Assembly: GCF_900109165.1 (NCBI RefSeq) | Contig: NZ_FNZF01000003.1 | Coordinates: forward strand, 248,001 to 312,000 | Direction: 5' to 3' | Source: Bhargavaea ginsengi | Lineage (GTDB): Bacteria; Bacillota; Bacilli; Bacillales_A; Planococcaceae | DNA: 64,000 nt | Shown here: one piece after another, positions 7,709 to 16,457 of the stretch | Layout of the letters: each line of letters begins with the position of its first letter | Position numbering within the stretch: the first letter of the stretch is position 1 | Position numbers and translations under genes: made by a program | Notes under the pieces: generated by a model | What the model saw: only the letters and a program-made list of their open reading frames with translations | Told to the model about the DNA's origin: nothing | Database searches by the model: none

Positions 7709-8149
7709 TTATTGTTCGATCACACGCTCGATCCGGTCCTCCACCATGTCGAGGCCGGTCCTGCCCGCCTGATAGTGGCGAAGCTGGCCTTCCTTGTCGA
7801 ACACATAATAGGCCGGGGCCAGCTCGTTTTCAAAGGCGTCGGTGAGCTTATACTCACTGTCGACGAACACCGGCTGTGTGAGGCCGTACTGGTCCGCCGC
7901 TTCCCTGATCTTGTCCATGTCGTTGTCCGCACCGGTGAGCGGCATGTGGACCGCCACGACATTCAGATCTTCTTTGTACTTGTCCCGCAGTTCGTTCACT
8001 TCGGGCATCGTTTCCTTGCAGATGTTGCAGCTGACGGCCCAGAAGTGGATGAGCGTCGGTTTATCGCCGACCAGCTCAGCCTTGGTTGTCTCGCCGTTCA
8101 GCCAATCGGTTGCGCCGGACAGCTCCGGCATCGGTTCATGCAGTTTCAT
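7709..8149 (-). CDS. YkuV-type thiol-disulfide oxidoreductase (copy 2)
   Basis: A 146-residue paralogue of the protein at 4644-5078, sharing MPELSGATDWLNG, PTLIHFWAVSC, DLNVVAVHMP, LTQPVFVD and AYYVFDKEGQLRHYQAG. The active site is CNIC (FWAVSCNICKETMP). It is cytoplasmic, with no signal peptide. It is monocistronic, with its own terminator, and has a perfect TTTCCCGGGAAA palindrome 26 bp upstream of the start. The same palindrome occurs twice before the DUF302 gene at 40371. Separate control suggests it is not merely redundant with copy 1. Confidence 0.88.
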   Translation of the reverse strand: MKLHEPMPELSGATDWLNGETTKAELVGDKPTLIHFWAVSCNICKETMPEVNELRDKYKEDLNVVAVHMPLTGADNDMDKIREAADQYGLTQPVFVDSEYKLTDAFENELAPAYYVFDKEGQLRHYQAGRTGLDMVEDRIERVIEQ

Positions 8150-8174
8150 CGGGAATCCCCTCCTGATGCATAAG

Positions 8175-8186
8175 TTTCCCGGGAAA
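8175..8186. promoter_or_regulatory. palindromic operator candidate TTTCCCGGGAAA
   Basis: A perfect 12-bp palindrome located between the promoter region and the ribosome site of the second ykuV-type gene. The same sequence forms a double site before the DUF302 gene at 40371. Confidence 0.4.
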
Positions 8187-8220
8187 TGAACTGTTGAAAC
8201 AGCGGTTTTAGGTGGGCCAG

Positions 8221-8286
8221 TTAATATTAGGCTGATTTAAGGTGCCGGTTTGCACTCACGGGAGAGCTAATGTTAAGCCTCCTCGC
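8221..8286. repeat. degenerate intergenic repeat related to 39315-39360
   Basis: Segments reading roughly TTAATATTAGGCTGATTTAA and AGCTAATGTTAAGCC resemble TTATATTAAGGTTGATTCAA and AGCTAACATTAAGC at 39.3 kb. Function is unknown. Confidence 0.35.
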
Positions 8287-8289
8287 CGT

Positions 8290-8373
8290 ATTCTTCAAAC
8301 TCGCGCACCTAATCTTCAAACTCAGAAGCTTATTCTTCAAACTCGCGCCCACATTCTTCAAACTCGCCGGATT
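8290..8373. repeat. four-unit tandem repeat, 21-nt period
   Basis: Units start at 8290, 8311, 8332 and 8353 and share the core ATTCTTCAAACTCGCG (second copy AATCTTCAAACTCAGA) followed by about 5 variable bases. The array lies between the second ykuV-type gene and the FMN reductase terminator. It reads through one frame without stops on the plus strand (ILQTRxx repeats) but lacks a ribosome site, so I treat it as non-coding. Confidence 0.75.
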
Positions 8374-8379
8374 CCCATG

Positions 8380-8408
8380 AAAAAACAGCCGGAGTCCGCC
8401 TCCGGCTG
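8380..8408 (-). terminator. terminator of the FMN reductase gene
   Basis: CAGCCGGAG (8386-8394) pairs with CTCCGGCTG (8400-8408); six U follow on the minus strand. Confidence 0.85.
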
Positions 8409-8412
8409 CACA

Positions 8413-8961
8413 TCAGCCCTCTTTCACAAACCCGATAAACGCATCCACTTTCTGATCGAGGAATTCCAGCGTAGGCCCGTCGATCAGTCCGCCTGACTCG
8501 CCTTCGAATTTCTGCTGGGCGAAGTTGACGAGCACTTCGTTGCCGCCCGGAGGCAGCACCTTGGCGGAGACGCCGGGCGCGACCAGGATCTGGCGAAGAT
8601 GGATCTGCGCGCGAAGCGTGCCCGCCATGCCCATCGATGCCCCGAGCGGGAAGACGGGCTTGCCGACCATGACCTTCTCGCCCCTGGACGTCCAGTCCAG
8701 CGCGTTTTTCAAAACGCCCGGGACAGACCAGTTATACTCCGGCGTCACGATGATGATCGCGTCTGCATCCAGCACTTTCTGCTTAAACTCTTTCACTACA
8801 GCAGGCGGATCCAGCTCCACATCCTGATCGAAATGGGGCAGCGCGCCGATATCGGCGATTTCCATCTCGAATTTATCCTGATAACGTTCCTGCATCGTCT
8901 CTGCAAGCCGACGGTTGAATGATTCCTTCCGCAGGCTGCCGACCAGTGTCAGTACCTTCAC
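8413..8961 (-). CDS. NADPH-dependent FMN reductase family protein
   Basis: A 182-residue flavodoxin-like cytoplasmic oxidoreductase. The FMN phosphate loop is GSLRKESFNRRLAE at residues 8-21; the family motif TPEYNWSVPGVLKNALDW spans about 78-95. Relatives include azoreductase- and chromate-reductase-like enzymes that use NAD(P)H to reduce quinones, azo dyes or flavins; the exact substrate cannot be read from sequence. The start is a GTG (8961) with GGAGGAG six bases upstream. Monocistronic. Confidence 0.85.
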   Translation of the reverse strand: MKVLTLVGSLRKESFNRRLAETMQERYQDKFEMEIADIGALPHFDQDVELDPPAVVKEFKQKVLDADAIIIVTPEYNWSVPGVLKNALDWTSRGEKVMVGKPVFPLGASMGMAGTLRAQIHLRQILVAPGVSAKVLPPGGNEVLVNFAQQKFEGESGGLIDGPTLEFLDQKVDAFIGFVKEG

Positions 8962-9026
8962 AGCTATCTCCTCCCCTTATGTAGACCTCTTCTATCTTCA
9001 GTCAAAGGGTCGGAAGATTTCAAGTA

Positions 9027-9683
9027 TTAAATTTGTACCAGCGCGAGAATTACCGCCAGATTGGCGATGAAATGGGCTGCCGTGCTCAGCCACAGATTGC
9101 CGGTTTTATGATAAATGAAACCGTAAATCACGCTGTCGATCATGATGAAGACCAGATCATAGGCAACCAGCGTGAAATCTCCGGACGCCGCATGACCGAA
9201 TGCAAACACTATCGATGTGATCCCGATGGCAGGCCAGATGGCCATCACCCGCCCCAGCTGCTTCTGGAAAAATCCTCTCCAGGCAATCTCCTCACCGAGC
9301 GCCATCAGCGCAATCTGCAAAACCAGGACAGCCAGCGGCACTTCGGCCACCATGAGCGCAATCCGTTCGTGGAGATGCTCATTGAATGCCGGCATGACGT
9401 AAGCAGATGCAGCCATGGAAAAGCCGTTCATCACAAGGGGCAACAGGAGCCAGAGCCAGATGATGCCACTTTTCAGCTGTCGGCCCGCCTCCCTCACACT
9501 GAGACTCCGGTCAGCATAACGATTCTGATTTAAAACGAAACAGGCAATCCCTAACACCACTGACAGTCCGGCCACTTTCCATCCGATCAGAAAAGAAAAG
9601 GAGACAGCGGCCATGATGATTAAGGCTGCCCAACTGATTCTATCAATCCCAGAGGCTTTCTCTGTTAACTGAATCGCCCTCAT
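9027..9683 (-). CDS. CPBP family intramembrane glutamic endopeptidase
   Basis: A 218-residue polytopic membrane protein with about seven helices. The Abi/CPBP motifs are present: EEIAWRGFF (EExxxR) near residue 130, FAFGH near 162 and the C-terminal HFIAN near 205. In this family the Glu and His residues form the proteolytic site, related to CAAX prenyl endopeptidases; roles include processing or bacteriocin self-immunity. It follows the VWA lipoprotein gene by 49 bp on the same strand, but no functional link is evident. Confidence 0.83.
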   Translation of the reverse strand: MRAIQLTEKASGIDRISWAALIIMAAVSFSFLIGWKVAGLSVVLGIACFVLNQNRYADRSLSVREAGRQLKSGIIWLWLLLPLVMNGFSMAASAYVMPAFNEHLHERIALMVAEVPLAVLVLQIALMALGEEIAWRGFFQKQLGRVMAIWPAIGITSIVFAFGHAASGDFTLVAYDLVFIMIDSVIYGFIYHKTGNLWLSTAAHFIANLAVILALVQI

Positions 9684-9732
9684 CCCCCGTTAGAGTTATT
9701 TAAATAAAAACTGCAATCTCTTTTAAAGCGGA

Positions 9733-11130
9733 TCAGTCACCATCATTTTCCCTTAGCTTCTCCCGCTCTTCCCTGCCCTTTTCCCTGACACCTTCCCGGA
9801 TTTCACGGCCTTCCTCCCGGGCTTCTTCACGGATTGCCTGGAAGCCTTCACGAACATGTTCCCGCATAGGTTTCGTGCGGGCTCTTATCATTTTGCGAAT
9901 GGCGGAATCATCAACCTCTTCCATTTGCTCCTTGAGATAATAGGCGAGGAGTTCCTGGCGGGTTTGTTCGTCATACAGATGATTCAGAGCTTCTGTCTGA
10001 TAGTCGTAGGCATCATTCAAGTATTTCGTGCTCTGATCGTAGTTGGTGTTCAAGTTCTCGTTGACCCAGTCATACCAATCATTGATCAGCGCCGTGCGCT
10101 CCTCGCTGAACGTGTTTTTCAGCTCTTCCGCGGTGTCGGCCCGGAGATATTCCCCGCCTCCCGCTTCCGCGATGGCCTCAAGCGATTGCCGTTCTTCTTC
10201 CGCAATATCAAAACCGATGATATTGACGACAGCTTGTATCCCGTCCTGCTGCATGCTTTTCGCCGCAGCGACCGCATCGCCGCCGCACGTTTCCTTGCCG
10301 TCACTTACGACATACACAACGTTCTGTGCACCGTCACCACGCTCCTTCAGATCGGCAGACGCCTCTTCCATCGCCAGGCCGATCGGCGTGTAGCCCGTCG
10401 GCGAAACCGCGTCTATCGCCTTCTTGAATGCTCCCGCGTCATACCCTCCCATGGCGTACACTTCTTCAGTCGTGGAGCAGGAGAGCTCCTTTCCGTCCAA
10501 CTGATTGGAGCCCGCATGCCCGTATATCCTGAGAGAGACATTTGCATTTTCCGGCAGATTCCCGACAAATTCGGTGATGGATTCCTTGGCGAGGTCCATC
10601 TTCGAACGGCCTTCCATCTGCCCGGCCATGCTGCCGCTCGCATCCAGCAAAATCTGGACGTTCAGCGGCGGGGCATCTGCCGGTATTTCACTTCCCGTTT
10701 CCCCGTCCGGCGTGCCGGTCAGGTCAGCGTAGTCAATTTCAGTCGTCTCCAATATCTCCTGATACGGACGATAGTCGTTGGAAGTCAGTGATACAATTGC
10801 CCGGAAATACTCTTCCGCCTCCAGCCCTTCCGGCCACTTATCAATCTCCGCCCGGGCTGCTTCCTCGTCGTATTGGTCGCCGCCATAGGGACCCGGGCCG
10901 GTTTTCATCCATCCTGCAACATCTCCCTCTTCCACCATAAAGGCAGGGTCGATGAGCTCACCGGAATCGGCACTTGCAGGGTTCTTTTCATCTCCAGAGG
11001 CTTCTTCGCCTTTTTCCCCGGATGTTTCCGCCGGCTCCTCCTTTTCCGGTTCGGGAGAAGCTTCTTCCCCGCTGCATGCCCCCAGTCCAAGAACACTGGC
11101 TGCAATAAGTCCCACTATCCATCTCTTCAT
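9733..11130 (-). CDS. von Willebrand factor A domain lipoprotein
   Basis: The 465-residue protein is exported and lipid-anchored: signal peptide KRWIVGLIAASVLGLGAC, with a lipobox LGAC placing the lipidated Cys near residue 19. An acidic, Glu/Ser-rich linker (about 20-65) follows. The VWA domain begins near 155 (VQILLDASGSM, a complete DxSxS MIDAS) and includes YVVSDGKETCGG. The C-terminal 100 residues form a charged helix rich in Glu/Arg (REEAREEGREIREGVREKG), probably coiled coil. Start ATG 11130 is chosen because the signal peptide begins there; no strong ribosome site is visible, and an in-frame ATG lies 24 codons upstream. The binding partner is unknown. Confidence 0.82.
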   Translation of the reverse strand: MKRWIVGLIAASVLGLGACSGEEASPEPEKEEPAETSGEKGEEASGDEKNPASADSGELIDPAFMVEEGDVAGWMKTGPGPYGGDQYDEEAARAEIDKWPEGLEAEEYFRAIVSLTSNDYRPYQEILETTEIDYADLTGTPDGETGSEIPADAPPLNVQILLDASGSMAGQMEGRSKMDLAKESITEFVGNLPENANVSLRIYGHAGSNQLDGKELSCSTTEEVYAMGGYDAGAFKKAIDAVSPTGYTPIGLAMEEASADLKERGDGAQNVVYVVSDGKETCGGDAVAAAKSMQQDGIQAVVNIIGFDIAEEERQSLEAIAEAGGGEYLRADTAEELKNTFSEERTALINDWYDWVNENLNTNYDQSTKYLNDAYDYQTEALNHLYDEQTRQELLAYYLKEQMEEVDDSAIRKMIRARTKPMREHVREGFQAIREEAREEGREIREGVREKGREEREKLRENDGD

Positions 11131-11229
11131 GCAGTCGGCTGCGCACCATCCGGCCGCAACCTTCCCTCCCGTCCCGCAACCTATATAGTTTCTACGGCCC
11201 ATCAGGCCATGAAGTTCCTTATTCCTTCC

Positions 11230-12885
11230 TTATTTCCACCCAAGCGCCCTGCCTGCCTGCCGTCCGGAGAACAGGCAGCCGCCGAGGAAAGTGCCTTCAA
11301 GCGAGCGGTAGCCGTGGACGCCTCCTCCGCCGAAGCCGGCCGCCTCGCCCGCCGCATAGAGGCCAGGCACCGGTTCGCCATCCGCGCCCATCACCTGTCC
11401 CGAAAGGTTCGTCTGCAGGCCACCGAGCGTCTTCCGGCTGACGATGTTCAGGCGGACCGCGATCAGCGGACCAGCCGCGGGATCGAGGATGCGGTGCGGC
11501 GGCGCGACCCGGACGAGCTTGTCGCCCATGGACGCACGCGCGCTCCGGATCGCCATCACCTGGAGGTCCTTTGCGAACTTGTTGTCGATCTCACGGTCCC
11601 GCGCCCTGATCTGACGCTCCACCTCTTCAAGGAAAATGCGTTCCTCGCCGACCAGATCGTTCATGCCGTCGACCAGCTCCGGAAGCGTCCGTGCAACGAC
11701 AAAATCCTCTCCCCACTTCATGAACTTCTCAACGGGCTCCGGCGCTCCCGGCAGCACGCGCGACATAATCATCCGGATGCTTTTGCCGGTAAGGTCCGGA
11801 TTCTGCTCGGACCCGGACAGAGCGAACTCCTTCTCGATCATCTTCTTCGTCAGGACGAACCAGGAATAGTCGTAGCCGCTTTTCCCGATTGCCCCGAGCG
11901 TCGAGAGCGTGTCAAAGCCCGGGAAGTTCGGCGCGCCGAAGCGCTGTCCTTCCGCATCAAACCAGAGCGGCGACGGTCCCGGCAGGATTCGGATGCCGTG
12001 ATTGGGCCAGACCGGCTCATAGTTCTTGATGCCTTCAGTGTAGTGCCACATGCGGTCGCGGTTGACGAGCCGCCCTCCGGCCTTTTCAGCCGCTCCGAGC
12101 AGGTGCCCGTCCACATAGGCGGGGACGCCTGACAGCATGCGCGCAGGCGGCCTGCCGAGCCGCTCCGGCCAGTTTTTCCGGACCAGTTCATGATTGCCGC
12201 CGATGCCGCCGCTCGTCATGAGCACGGCACCCGCGTGCACTTCAAACAGCCGCTCCACTTCGCGGGATGTCTTCTCCCCGCGTTCACGGTCATCCGGCAC
12301 GAGCTTTTCCCCGCGCACACCCGTCACCATTCCGTTTTCCATAACGAAATCCGTCACGCGGTGCCGCGGCAGATAATGGATCAGACCGTCCGTGATGCCC
12401 TGCCGAACCTTTTCAGCAAACGGCTTGACGATTCCGGGTCCCGTTCCCCAGACGATATGAAAGCGCGGGACGGAGTTGCCGTGACCGTCCGCAAGGCTGC
12501 CGCCGCGCTCCGCCCAGCCGACAACCGGGAAAAACCGGACGCCGAGCGACCTGAGCCAATCGCGCTTCTCGCCCGCGGCAAATTCGACGTACGCCTTCGC
12601 CCACTGATAACCCCACTCATCTTCGTCACTCATCCGGTCGAATCCGGCCGTCCCGAGCCAATCCTGCCAGGCCAGTTCATGGGAGTCTTTGATGCCCATC
12701 CGGCGCTGTTCCGGCGAATCCACGAGAAACAGCCCGCCGAACGACCACCATGCCTGGCCCCCGATGTTCGACGCCGGCTCCTGGTCGAGGAGAAGAACCT
12801 TCTTCCCTGCATCAGCCAGTTCCGAGGCCGCCACAAGCCCTGCAAGCCCGTGCCCGACCGTGATTACATCGTATTCCATTCCCAT
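11230..12885 (-). CDS. FAD-binding dehydrogenase (fumarate reductase/KstD-like flavoprotein)
   Basis: A 551-residue cytoplasmic flavoprotein. The N-terminal Rossmann motif is DVITVGHGLAGLVAASELADAGKKVLLLDQE (GxGxxG), and the C-terminal FAD-contact segment is GLYAAGEAAGFGGGGVHGYRSLEG. The overall layout is that of the FAD-binding dehydrogenase group related to 3-ketosteroid-delta1-dehydrogenase and fumarate reductase flavoprotein subunits. The substrate cannot be assigned. The start may be ATG 12885 or the ATG two codons later. It stands alone, between the VWA lipoprotein and the UvrA-like gene. Confidence 0.83.
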   Translation of the reverse strand: MGMEYDVITVGHGLAGLVAASELADAGKKVLLLDQEPASNIGGQAWWSFGGLFLVDSPEQRRMGIKDSHELAWQDWLGTAGFDRMSDEDEWGYQWAKAYVEFAAGEKRDWLRSLGVRFFPVVGWAERGGSLADGHGNSVPRFHIVWGTGPGIVKPFAEKVRQGITDGLIHYLPRHRVTDFVMENGMVTGVRGEKLVPDDRERGEKTSREVERLFEVHAGAVLMTSGGIGGNHELVRKNWPERLGRPPARMLSGVPAYVDGHLLGAAEKAGGRLVNRDRMWHYTEGIKNYEPVWPNHGIRILPGPSPLWFDAEGQRFGAPNFPGFDTLSTLGAIGKSGYDYSWFVLTKKMIEKEFALSGSEQNPDLTGKSIRMIMSRVLPGAPEPVEKFMKWGEDFVVARTLPELVDGMNDLVGEERIFLEEVERQIRARDREIDNKFAKDLQVMAIRSARASMGDKLVRVAPPHRILDPAAGPLIAVRLNIVSRKTLGGLQTNLSGQVMGADGEPVPGLYAAGEAAGFGGGGVHGYRSLEGTFLGGCLFSGRQAGRALGWK

Positions 12886-12969
12886 TCCGCCTTCCGTGTC
12901 CGATTTTCTCTCATTGTAAAGGAATTTTCTGTTTATTCACAGAAATGTCTGATTGGGCAGAGCAGATGC

Positions 12970-13000
12970 AAAAATACCGCACTCCCACAGGGAATGCGGC
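12970..13000 (-). terminator. terminator of the UvrA-like gene
   Basis: GCCGCATTCCC and GGGAGTGCGGT pair with one G-U, followed by AUUUUUG on the minus strand. Confidence 0.7.
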
Positions 13001-13014
13001 TTAAAGAACTTATG

Positions 13015-15297
13015 TTATTGATTTAGGATCCTGCTGGTCCCGTCCCTCAGCCAGTCCGCGGTCACAGTCTCTGCATTCAGCATGTCTTCCGGCGTTCCCT
13101 CGAACAGGATCTGTCCGCCCTGCTTCCCGCCTCCCGGGCCCATTTCTATCACCCAGTCGCTCGCTGCAATAAAGTCCAGGTTGTGCTCGATGATGATGGC
13201 TGAGTTCCCCCGGTCCACCAGGCTCTGAAAGACATCCAGAAGCTTTTCATCGTCTTCCGCATGCAATCCGAGGGACGGCTCGTCCAGCAGATAGATCTGG
13301 CCTTGTTTCTGCAATTGGCTGGCGAGCTTCAGACGCTGGATTTCCCCGCCGCTCAACGAACTGGTCGTCTGCCCCAAAGTCAGATACCCGAGACCGACGT
13401 CCCTTAGCGTAAATACCCGTTTCAGGATCTTTTGCTGTTTAAAGTAATCAGCAGCCTCATCAATGGTCAATTCCAGAATCTCGATGATGTTTTTGCCCTG
13501 ATACCGGTACGACAGGGCTTCGCCTGAGTATCTTGTCCCGCCGCATGCTTCGCACGGGATGGTGACCGGATCTGCAAATGCCACTTCCGGTGTCAGGACG
13601 CCCTTTCCTTTACAGACCGGACAGGCTCCCAGAGAGTTGAAACTGAACAAGCCCGCCGGCTGGCCTGTCTCTTTTGCAAAGGCTGCACGGATGTCATCCA
13701 TGATCCCCATATATGTAGCCATGGTCGAGCGGCTGTAGATTCCGATCCCGCTCTGCCCCACTGTGATGGACTCCGGATACTTTTCCCTGAACGCCTCGAG
13801 GATCAAAGAGCTTTTGCCCGATCCGGATACCCCGCACACAGCGACCAGAACATTTTTGGGTATATCGGCATCCACATTTTTCAGGTTGTTGTTTTTGGCT
13901 TTTCTTATCTTAAAATAATCCCTTTTGTCCCTTGGGTTTTTGTTTATTTTTAATGGATGCCCCAAAGCATTTGCAGTCGGTGATTTTTTTAATCCCGCCA
14001 AGTCACCTTGGTAGACCACGTGTCCGCCGCCTGCACCCGCGCCAGGCCCCATCTCTATTATTTCATCCGCTGCTTTTACGACCGACAGATTGTGTTCGAT
14101 GACGATGACGGTATTATGCTGGGCTTTGATCCTTTTCAGCATCCGGATCAGCATAGTGACTTCCTCCGGATGGAGCCCCGCACTGGGTTCGTCGAAAATG
14201 TAGGTCAGGTTATTTAAGCTGTTCCCCAGCTGACGGGCGATTTTCACCCTTTGGGCTTCTCCGCCGGAAAGGGTACCCATTTTCCTTGAAAGGCTCAAAT
14301 AGCCCAGTCCCATGCCGATTAATTGCTTTACGTAAGGGATCGCCTGTCTTGCTATGGATTCTCCCATGGGATCTTTGACCTTCTCGAGTTCTTCCAGGAT
14401 TTCCGGGAGTTCCAAATGATCATACTCCGCGATATTCAGGCCATTGATTTTGCACTCCAATACCTGCGGATTCAGGCCCGAACCAAGACAGGTCGGACAC
14501 AGGGAATGTGTCGATACTGCCAATACATCCTCCTGGGAAACTTGCTTGAGTTTCGATATGTCGCGATTAATATAAACGCGCGTAAATCTGGGCAATAATC
14601 CGTCCCACTCTGCATTTTGCGGCCCGTTTTTCGTGTGAAACGGCGCATAAGCCCGTTCACCTTCCCGGGGACCATACAGCAGCAGCCGGCGGTCTTCTTC
14701 CGAATAGTCCCTGATGGGTTTATCCGGATCGAACAGTCCGCAGGTCATCATCCAATTGCCCTGCCAGCCGGAAGGGGATAGCGGCTTGAACTGTACGGCA
14801 TATTCCCTGAGTGACTTGTCGAAATCAACCAGCTTATCTACGTCCGGTGTGATTACTTCTCCAAATCCGCCACATTCCGGACATCTGCCGAATGAACTCT
14901 GGCTCGAGAAATCATTGGCGGTCCCGATCGCGGGCTGCCCGATCCTTGAAAACAGCAGCCTGATCAGCGGATCGATGTCCATATAGGTGCCTACAGTAGA
15001 GCGGGAATTTCCTCCTGCCGGCCTTTGCTCCACCACGATGACCGGACTCAAGTTTTGCATCAGGTCGGCCTGCGGCCTTTCGTACCTCGGCATCTGATAC
15101 CTGACATATGCAGGATAGTTCAATGTCATCTGCCTTCTGCTCTCGGTTGCCAGCGTATCAAAAACAACTGAACTCTTTCCCGATCCTGAAAGGCCGGTGA
15201 AGACGATGATTTTTTCTTTCGGGAGATTCAGGTCAATGTTTTTCAGGTTGTTTTCCTTAAGCCCTCTTAAGACAATCTCATCTTTTTCCTGTGACAT
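13015..15297 (-). CDS. UvrA-like tandem ABC ATPase (short UvrA paralogue)
   Basis: At 760 residues it is about 190 shorter than housekeeping UvrA. Two ABC ATPase modules are intact: Walker A GLSGSGKSS and GVSGSGKSS, signatures LSGGEAQRVKIARQLG and LSGGEIQRLKLASQL, Walker B YIFDEPSAGLH and YLLDEPSLGLH. Zinc-finger cysteine pairs CPEC, CPTC, CPVC and CEAC are present. Short UvrA paralogues (UvrA2/DrrC-like) occur in Gram-positives and have been linked to DNA-intercalating drug tolerance. Its GC is visibly lower than that of its neighbours, with AT-rich codons (NNNLKNV, INKNPRDKRDYF), suggesting recent acquisition. Confidence 0.85.
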   Translation of the reverse strand: MSQEKDEIVLRGLKENNLKNIDLNLPKEKIIVFTGLSGSGKSSVVFDTLATESRRQMTLNYPAYVRYQMPRYERPQADLMQNLSPVIVVEQRPAGGNSRSTVGTYMDIDPLIRLLFSRIGQPAIGTANDFSSQSSFGRCPECGGFGEVITPDVDKLVDFDKSLREYAVQFKPLSPSGWQGNWMMTCGLFDPDKPIRDYSEEDRRLLLYGPREGERAYAPFHTKNGPQNAEWDGLLPRFTRVYINRDISKLKQVSQEDVLAVSTHSLCPTCLGSGLNPQVLECKINGLNIAEYDHLELPEILEELEKVKDPMGESIARQAIPYVKQLIGMGLGYLSLSRKMGTLSGGEAQRVKIARQLGNSLNNLTYIFDEPSAGLHPEEVTMLIRMLKRIKAQHNTVIVIEHNLSVVKAADEIIEMGPGAGAGGGHVVYQGDLAGLKKSPTANALGHPLKINKNPRDKRDYFKIRKAKNNNLKNVDADIPKNVLVAVCGVSGSGKSSLILEAFREKYPESITVGQSGIGIYSRSTMATYMGIMDDIRAAFAKETGQPAGLFSFNSLGACPVCKGKGVLTPEVAFADPVTIPCEACGGTRYSGEALSYRYQGKNIIEILELTIDEAADYFKQQKILKRVFTLRDVGLGYLTLGQTTSSLSGGEIQRLKLASQLQKQGQIYLLDEPSLGLHAEDDEKLLDVFQSLVDRGNSAIIIEHNLDFIAASDWVIEMGPGGGKQGGQILFEGTPEDMLNAETVTADWLRDGTSRILNQ

Positions 15298-15359
15298 TTC
15301 CCTATCCTTTCTGCCATTAAGATGCTGGCCGAATGACTAAATCCGCCCGGTACCGGAAG

Positions 15360-16214
15360 TTATTTGCGCATTAATGGCCCGTCCGGCTGCGGCAGCTCCT
15401 GCTCCATGATCTGATTCATTTTACAAAAATGATCAAAGAATTGTTGTGCGAGCTCTTGTTCTTCCGGGTCACTTTTCAAAGCAATGATATCCCGCAAAAT
15501 TTGAGCCACCGATGAATTATCAAAGTAACGGTAGATCCCTGTGTTCCAAGTCATCTTGTCGGGGTTTTTGTCGTTAGAGTAGTATTTCCAGAATGGCATC
15601 TCGGACGATTCCTGTTCAGTCAGCCGGATCCGATAGACGGAATGTGCAGGAACAATGCCATCTTCGCACTGCCTGCCGATAAACTCTTCATCCACCATAT
15701 AGACGCCCAGAATCTGCCGGTCTTCTTCAGGCTTGTCGGAATCTCTTGCTGTCAGCAGGACTGCACTGTTTTGGTGCAGACGGATGGGTTTGTTCGGCTT
15801 CCCTTTGTTTTTTCCGCTTTTTATTTCACCGGAGAAAACTTTCCACTTAGAAAAAGCATGATATTGGTCTTCCGGCTCAAGCCAGATAACCATTTGGGAT
15901 TGCGGGTGCAGCTTATGATTTTTCATCAGCTTTTCATGCTCCATGCGAAGTTCCTGCTTTTTCCGGTGCAGTTCTTTTTCCTCTTCTTTCTGGAGTTCTT
16001 CCTCCTTGCGTTCACTTTCCTTTTCTTCGATCATTTCTTTGAGTGATTGAGCAGTGCTCTCATCATGGAGAACGAGGTGTTTTCCAAAGACGTCAGGGAA
16101 GATAAATTTCTTGCTTTCCGTGCCAAAATCCACTTCTATTCTGGAATCATTGAGATTAACGACTTTGCCCGTACCAAAACGTTCATGCGTCACTTTCTTA
16201 TTGAGTAAATTCAT
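15360..16214 (-). CDS. hypothetical protein with central coiled coil
   Basis: The 284-residue cytoplasmic protein starts MNLLNKKVTHERFGTGKVVNLND, an SH3/CarD-like small beta motif (HxxFGxGxVxxxxxxxixVxF) seen in several regulators. A highly charged helix of about 60 residues (EMIEEKESERKEEELQKEEEKE and onward) follows, then a globular domain with VIWLEPEDQYHAFSKW and IYRYFDNSSVAQILRDI. I do not recognise the C-terminal domain. ATG 16214 is chosen for its GGGAGG site; the longer ORF has no support. Like the UvrA-like gene downstream it is AT-rich, and the two may have arrived together. Confidence 0.68.
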   Translation of the reverse strand: MNLLNKKVTHERFGTGKVVNLNDSRIEVDFGTESKKFIFPDVFGKHLVLHDESTAQSLKEMIEEKESERKEEELQKEEEKELHRKKQELRMEHEKLMKNHKLHPQSQMVIWLEPEDQYHAFSKWKVFSGEIKSGKNKGKPNKPIRLHQNSAVLLTARDSDKPEEDRQILGVYMVDEEFIGRQCEDGIVPAHSVYRIRLTEQESSEMPFWKYYSNDKNPDKMTWNTGIYRYFDNSSVAQILRDIIALKSDPEEQELAQQFFDHFCKMNQIMEQELPQPDGPLMRK

Positions 16215-16457
16215 TATTCTTTTCCTCCCTTGTAAGGATAAAAACAACTGTTTTTTCATCGGTAAAAAAAGAATATAAAAAAACGCATTCTTCATTCTCT
16301 CTGCGGAAAAAGCACAGCAGAATTTCGGAATACGAGTCCAAAAACAATTGTACGACTATTGTAACATTTTTATGACAACAACACAAATTTAATGTTGACA
16401 TTCTGATTTTATCTATGTAGTATATTAAGTTTTATTCACTTGATTTTATTACATAAA
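16215..16457. other. AT-rich intergenic region
   Basis: No gene is supported here. The DNA is strongly AT-rich compared with the window and holds the presumed promoter of the gene at 16214 (minus strand). Confidence 0.4.

Noticed and set aside
8290-8373. CRISPR array
   Set aside because: Units are contiguous 21-mers with only about 5 variable bases; there are no spacers of 25-40 nt and no cas genes.
8242-8496. 84-codon plus-strand ORF with ILQTRxx heptads
   Set aside because: It reads through the tandem array and the terminator of the opposite-strand gene and has no ribosome site.
10873-12132. 419-codon plus-strand ORF
   Set aside because: It is antisense to the VWA lipoprotein and flavoprotein genes, Arg/Pro/His-rich, with no ribosome site; a shadow of GC-rich coding DNA.
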